Assembly: GCF_016427505.1 (NCBI RefSeq)
Contig: NZ_JAELXS010000008.1
Span: 62,001-126,000, forward strand
Length of the DNA: 64,000 nucleotides
Direction: 5' to 3'
Origin: Sphingomonas mollis
GTDB lineage: Bacteria > Pseudomonadota > Alphaproteobacteria > Sphingomonadales > Sphingomonadaceae
Under the pieces are notes generated by a model, which was not told the DNA's origin, did no database searches, and saw nothing but the letters and a program-made list of their open reading frames with translations. Position 1 is the stretch's first letter, and the number at the start of each line of letters is the position of its first letter. Of this stretch, positions 61,055 to 64,000 are shown piece by piece. The position numbers and the translations under genes are program-made.

Positions 61055-63913
61055 TCAGAGCGGCGGCAGGACGTCCGCGGCTTTCACGACCTTCACGGGA
61101 AGCCCCAGCGCATCGAGCTGGGGCCGAATGATCGCAGCGTTGCCGACGATGGCCCATACCCACCGATCAGCCGAAAGCTGTGTGCGCAAGGCGGCGTTGG
61201 TCTCTTCAAGCGTTACCGCGCGGTAGCGGGCGCTCGTTTCTGCGGGGAAGCTGTCCGGCCGATCATATTTGCGGATTTCTTCGAGCGAACTGGTGATCCC
61301 GTCACGACTGGACAGGCTGGCCGCGGCCTGTCCGAGCGCCGCGCCCTTGACCGCCGACAGCTCCTCCGCCGTTATCGGCCGCTCGTTCGTTACCGATTTG
61401 AGTTCCTTGAGAACCTCCGCGATCGTCGCGCCGACCTTGTCCTGCTGAACAGCGACGTCCAGATGATATTGCGAGCCATATCGCTGGCGATTGAGACTGC
61501 CGTAGGAGCCGTATGTCCAGTGCTTGTCCTCACGCAGATTCATGTTCAGCCGTGATGCAAAGCCTCCGCCGAAAGCATAGCTTGCCATATCGAGGGCCGT
61601 TGCCGGTTCGCCGAAACCTATCGGTACGACCTGTCGACCGTTGATTTTCGCCTGTACGGCACCGGGAAGGTCGATGAGGACGATCATCGGTTCACCGGGT
61701 TTGGGACGATAGTCGAGCGGCGGTATCGGTGCCGCCTTGCCGGGCACCTTCCAGGTGCCGACCGTCCGTTCGAGCATCGGCATCAGTTCCGCCAAACTCT
61801 TGTCGGATACGAGGACAATGCTGGCATACTCGGGCCTTATCCAGCGTTCGAACGACGCCACCACCCCCTTCCTGTCGACCTTGTCGATCTCCGCAGCGGT
61901 GTCGTACTTGGCCAGTGCGTTATAAGGCGAGGCCGCATCGACCAGCGGCATCAGGATCTCTGCTGTCAGAACACTCGGGGAGAGCCTGTTGCGTACCATC
62001 ATATCGTTGGTTTCGCGCTTCAGGCGCTCCAGCGTCACGGTAGAGAAGGTCGGCGATGTCACCATGCCGTGGATCATGGTCAAGCCTTCATCCAGGCTGC
62101 CATCCGGTGTGCTCATTCTGACGCTGCCGGCATCCCAGCCGATATCGGTGCCGAAAGACAAGCCCAGCAGTTCCTTGCGGCTGTCGATCCACTTCTCGTC
62201 GTGTCCGGAATAGCCCATCCCGAGCAGCTGGTACATGAACCCCATCATATGGTCGTTCGGGGCATCCACCACCTCCCCTTTGAAATTCATCGAGAAGTCG
62301 GTGAAGGGAACACCCGTCTTGCGGGCGTAAAGCACGGGGATGCCGTTGGCGAGGCGGGCGCGTTCGATCGCGGGGAACCGGGCATCGCCCGGCGGAGCTA
62401 CGGCTGGAAGCGCTACGAGCTTGCGCCCGGCGACGGATTGCAGGCCGGGCACCGGCACGGCCGGCATAACCGCCGGTGCGGCCGGGGCCGATCCGTCGAT
62501 ACCGTCATCCTCCTCGGGCGTCACCCGTGGTCCGGGTGTCACGGTGAGTTCGTACCGTGGCTGATTCAACCATTTGCGAGCGGTGGCCATGACGCTGTCC
62601 GGCGTCTGGGCGGCATAGACGTTGAGGTTCTGTCTGTAGACTGCGGGATCGCCTTGCGCGATGGCGGTTTCGGCCAGCACCGAGCCGCGGGTTCCGACGT
62701 TTTCAAGCGACCGGACGTACGGGTAGGTAAACCGGGCGACGAAACGGGCGATGGCTTCCGGATCACCCTTTCCCTTGAGAAACGTGGCGATCTCCCGGTC
62801 GAGAGCGGCAGCGGCGACCGCCGGATCCACCCCGGGGCGCACCGTTCCCTTGATCGTGAATTCCCCGGCCTGGCCAAATGAGGAATTGTCGGCGCTCACA
62901 CTGATGAACAGCTTCTGCTCGCGGACGAGGTGGTCGGTCAGCGGGTCATTTGCTCCCCCTCCCAGCACTTCCATGACGGCATCCATCACGAAGCCCTCGC
63001 GGTTGTCGATCCCCGGTACCGGCCACACGCGAAAGATACTTGTAGAGGTCACGGGTGCGGTGACCGTCTCGCTGATCGTGCGGGTCAGCGGCATCGGCAC
63101 GATATCGGGGCGGACGGTGCGCGGGCCCGCCGGAATGCTGCCGAAATACTTCGTCGCCAATCGGCGGGCGGTCGGCATGTCGATATCGCCGGCGAGGACC
63201 AGCACGGCGTTGTTCGGGGCGTAATGCGCCCTGAAGAAGCTTCTCACATCGTCGAGGTCGGCGGCATTGAGGTCCTTCATCGAGCCGATGAGTGAATGAC
63301 CGTAAGGGTGACCGGGCGGATAGAGCGCTGCGCGCACCTTGTGGGCCACGATGCTGAGTGGCGATGCGGCGCCGTTGCGCTTTTCGTTCTGAACGACGCC
63401 GCGCTGCTCATCGAGCGTCTTCTGGTCGAGGGCGCCCAGCAAATGCCCCATCCGATCGCTTTCCATGAACATAGCGCGCTCCAGCGCCTGCGTCGGGACA
63501 TTCTCGTAATAGTTGGTGCGATCCGGACTGGTGGTGCCGTTCACGTCCCCGCCGACGCTTAGAAGCTTGTTCAGGTAATCGCCCGGTACATTTTCCGAGC
63601 CGTTGAACATCAGGTGTTCGAAAAGATGGGCGAACCCGCTTCGCCCGGCTGCCTCGTGCTTCGAACCGACATCGTAGGTGACGCTGACGTGAACCATCGG
63701 CGCGCTGCTGTCCTGATGCACCAGCACCCGCAGGCCGTTGGGCAGCGTGAAGCTTTCGTAAGGGATCTTTACCTGATCGATGAAGCGGCGCAGATCCGCC
63801 ATGGTAGAGGCGGCATCGACCTTGGCGACCTTGGCCTTCGGCGCAGCGGCGATCGCCGATACGGTCATTAGCGGAATAGCAACGCAGGTCATCAGGACGT
63901 AGCGTAGGCGCAT
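61055..63913 (-). CDS. M16 metallopeptidase (paralog 2, periplasmic)
   Basis: The 952-residue protein parallels the gene at 52807-55677 from signal peptide (RYVLMTCVAIPLMTVSAIAAA) to C-terminus (LPPL). It has HLFEH at residues 96-100 and E177 76 residues later, and a second half without the motif (from about FPAIERARLANGIPVLY). The first halves are nearly identical around the active site, whereas the second halves and the linker (GIDGSAPAAPAVMPAVPV) differ more, so cleavage specificity may differ. It is upstream of the receptor in transcription order. The ATG at 63913 gives the signal peptide, and the gene is complete in the window. Confidence 0.93.
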   Translation of the reverse strand: MRLRYVLMTCVAIPLMTVSAIAAAPKAKVAKVDAASTMADLRRFIDQVKIPYESFTLPNGLRVLVHQDSSAPMVHVSVTYDVGSKHEAAGRSGFAHLFEHLMFNGSENVPGDYLNKLLSVGGDVNGTTSPDRTNYYENVPTQALERAMFMESDRMGHLLGALDQKTLDEQRGVVQNEKRNGAASPLSIVAHKVRAALYPPGHPYGHSLIGSMKDLNAADLDDVRSFFRAHYAPNNAVLVLAGDIDMPTARRLATKYFGSIPAGPRTVRPDIVPMPLTRTISETVTAPVTSTSIFRVWPVPGIDNREGFVMDAVMEVLGGGANDPLTDHLVREQKLFISVSADNSSFGQAGEFTIKGTVRPGVDPAVAAAALDREIATFLKGKGDPEAIARFVARFTYPYVRSLENVGTRGSVLAETAIAQGDPAVYRQNLNVYAAQTPDSVMATARKWLNQPRYELTVTPGPRVTPEEDDGIDGSAPAAPAVMPAVPVPGLQSVAGRKLVALPAVAPPGDARFPAIERARLANGIPVLYARKTGVPFTDFSMNFKGEVVDAPNDHMMGFMYQLLGMGYSGHDEKWIDSRKELLGLSFGTDIGWDAGSVRMSTPDGSLDEGLTMIHGMVTSPTFSTVTLERLKRETNDMMVRNRLSPSVLTAEILMPLVDAASPYNALAKYDTAAEIDKVDRKGVVASFERWIRPEYASIVLVSDKSLAELMPMLERTVGTWKVPGKAAPIPPLDYRPKPGEPMIVLIDLPGAVQAKINGRQVVPIGFGEPATALDMASYAFGGGFASRLNMNLREDKHWTYGSYGSLNRQRYGSQYHLDVAVQQDKVGATIAEVLKELKSVTNERPITAEELSAVKGAALGQAAASLSSRDGITSSLEEIRKYDRPDSFPAETSARYRAVTLEETNAALRTQLSADRWVWAIVGNAAIIRPQLDALGLPVKVVKAADVLPPL

Positions 63914-64000
63914 GATGGAGTGTCTCCGGAACGCTGTGAGTTCAAGCGGCCGGATGCGTCGATGCCTGCCGGCTGACACACCGGCATCCGTCCGGAGCGG

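Overview
The window comes from a high-GC alphaproteobacterium, most likely a Sphingomonadaceae (Sphingomonas-type) aerobic anoxygenic phototroph. The evidence is the gene order of the photosynthesis gene cluster (PGC), the oxygen-dependent cyclase acsF, a tetraheme pufC, and REP-like palindromes of the sphingomonad type. This placement is from pattern recognition, not from a database search.

1-10425: right part of an integrated genomic island. It holds a type I restriction-modification operon (hsdR end, hsdM, hsdS), a PD-(D/E)XK nuclease-like gene, a tyrosine integrase, an XRE regulator with a perfect palindrome over divergent starts, two unrecognised genes (one with an Rx4H motif of HEPN type, directly after a tRNA-like sequence with an enlarged anticodon loop), and a frameshifted resolvase remnant. 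It ends at a 3' half-copy of tRNA-Thr(CGT). The intact tRNA should lie left of the window.

10460-46810: the PGC, about 35 kb and nearly gapless. Order: DUF2189 gene and tspO (-); bchI-bchD-bchO and a small membrane ORF (+); crtC-crtD (-); crtF-bchC-bchX-bchY-bchZ-pufB-pufA-pufL-pufM-pufC and a triheme cytochrome c (+); then, on the minus strand, bchF-bchN-bchB-bchH-bchL-bchM-lhaA-puhA-puhB-puhC-orf98-acsF-puhE-hemA; then ppaA and ppsR (+). Together these genes make ALA, insert Mg, close ring E, reduce rings D and B, and build the LH1 and reaction-centre proteins and part of the spirilloxanthin/spheroidene-type carotenoid branch. PpsR/CrtJ sites (TGT-N12-ACA) sit in the divergent promoters tspO/bchI, crtD/crtF and bchF/ppaA, and before bchC. 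bchG, bchP and crtB/E/I are not in the window.

46811-52378: a decayed intergenic stretch, then a periplasmic PaoABC-type molybdenum aldehyde oxidoreductase operon with a divergent LysR regulator.

52807-63913: a minus-strand locus with two paralogous M16 metallopeptidases flanking a FecI-type sigma factor, a FecR anti-sigma factor and a TonB-dependent transducer with an STN domain. It resembles protein- or peptide-uptake loci such as Fus (ferredoxin import plus M16 protease) and is the best candidate here for an undescribed system. Two palindromic repeats inserted in frame inside bchY and bchB are a second notable feature.
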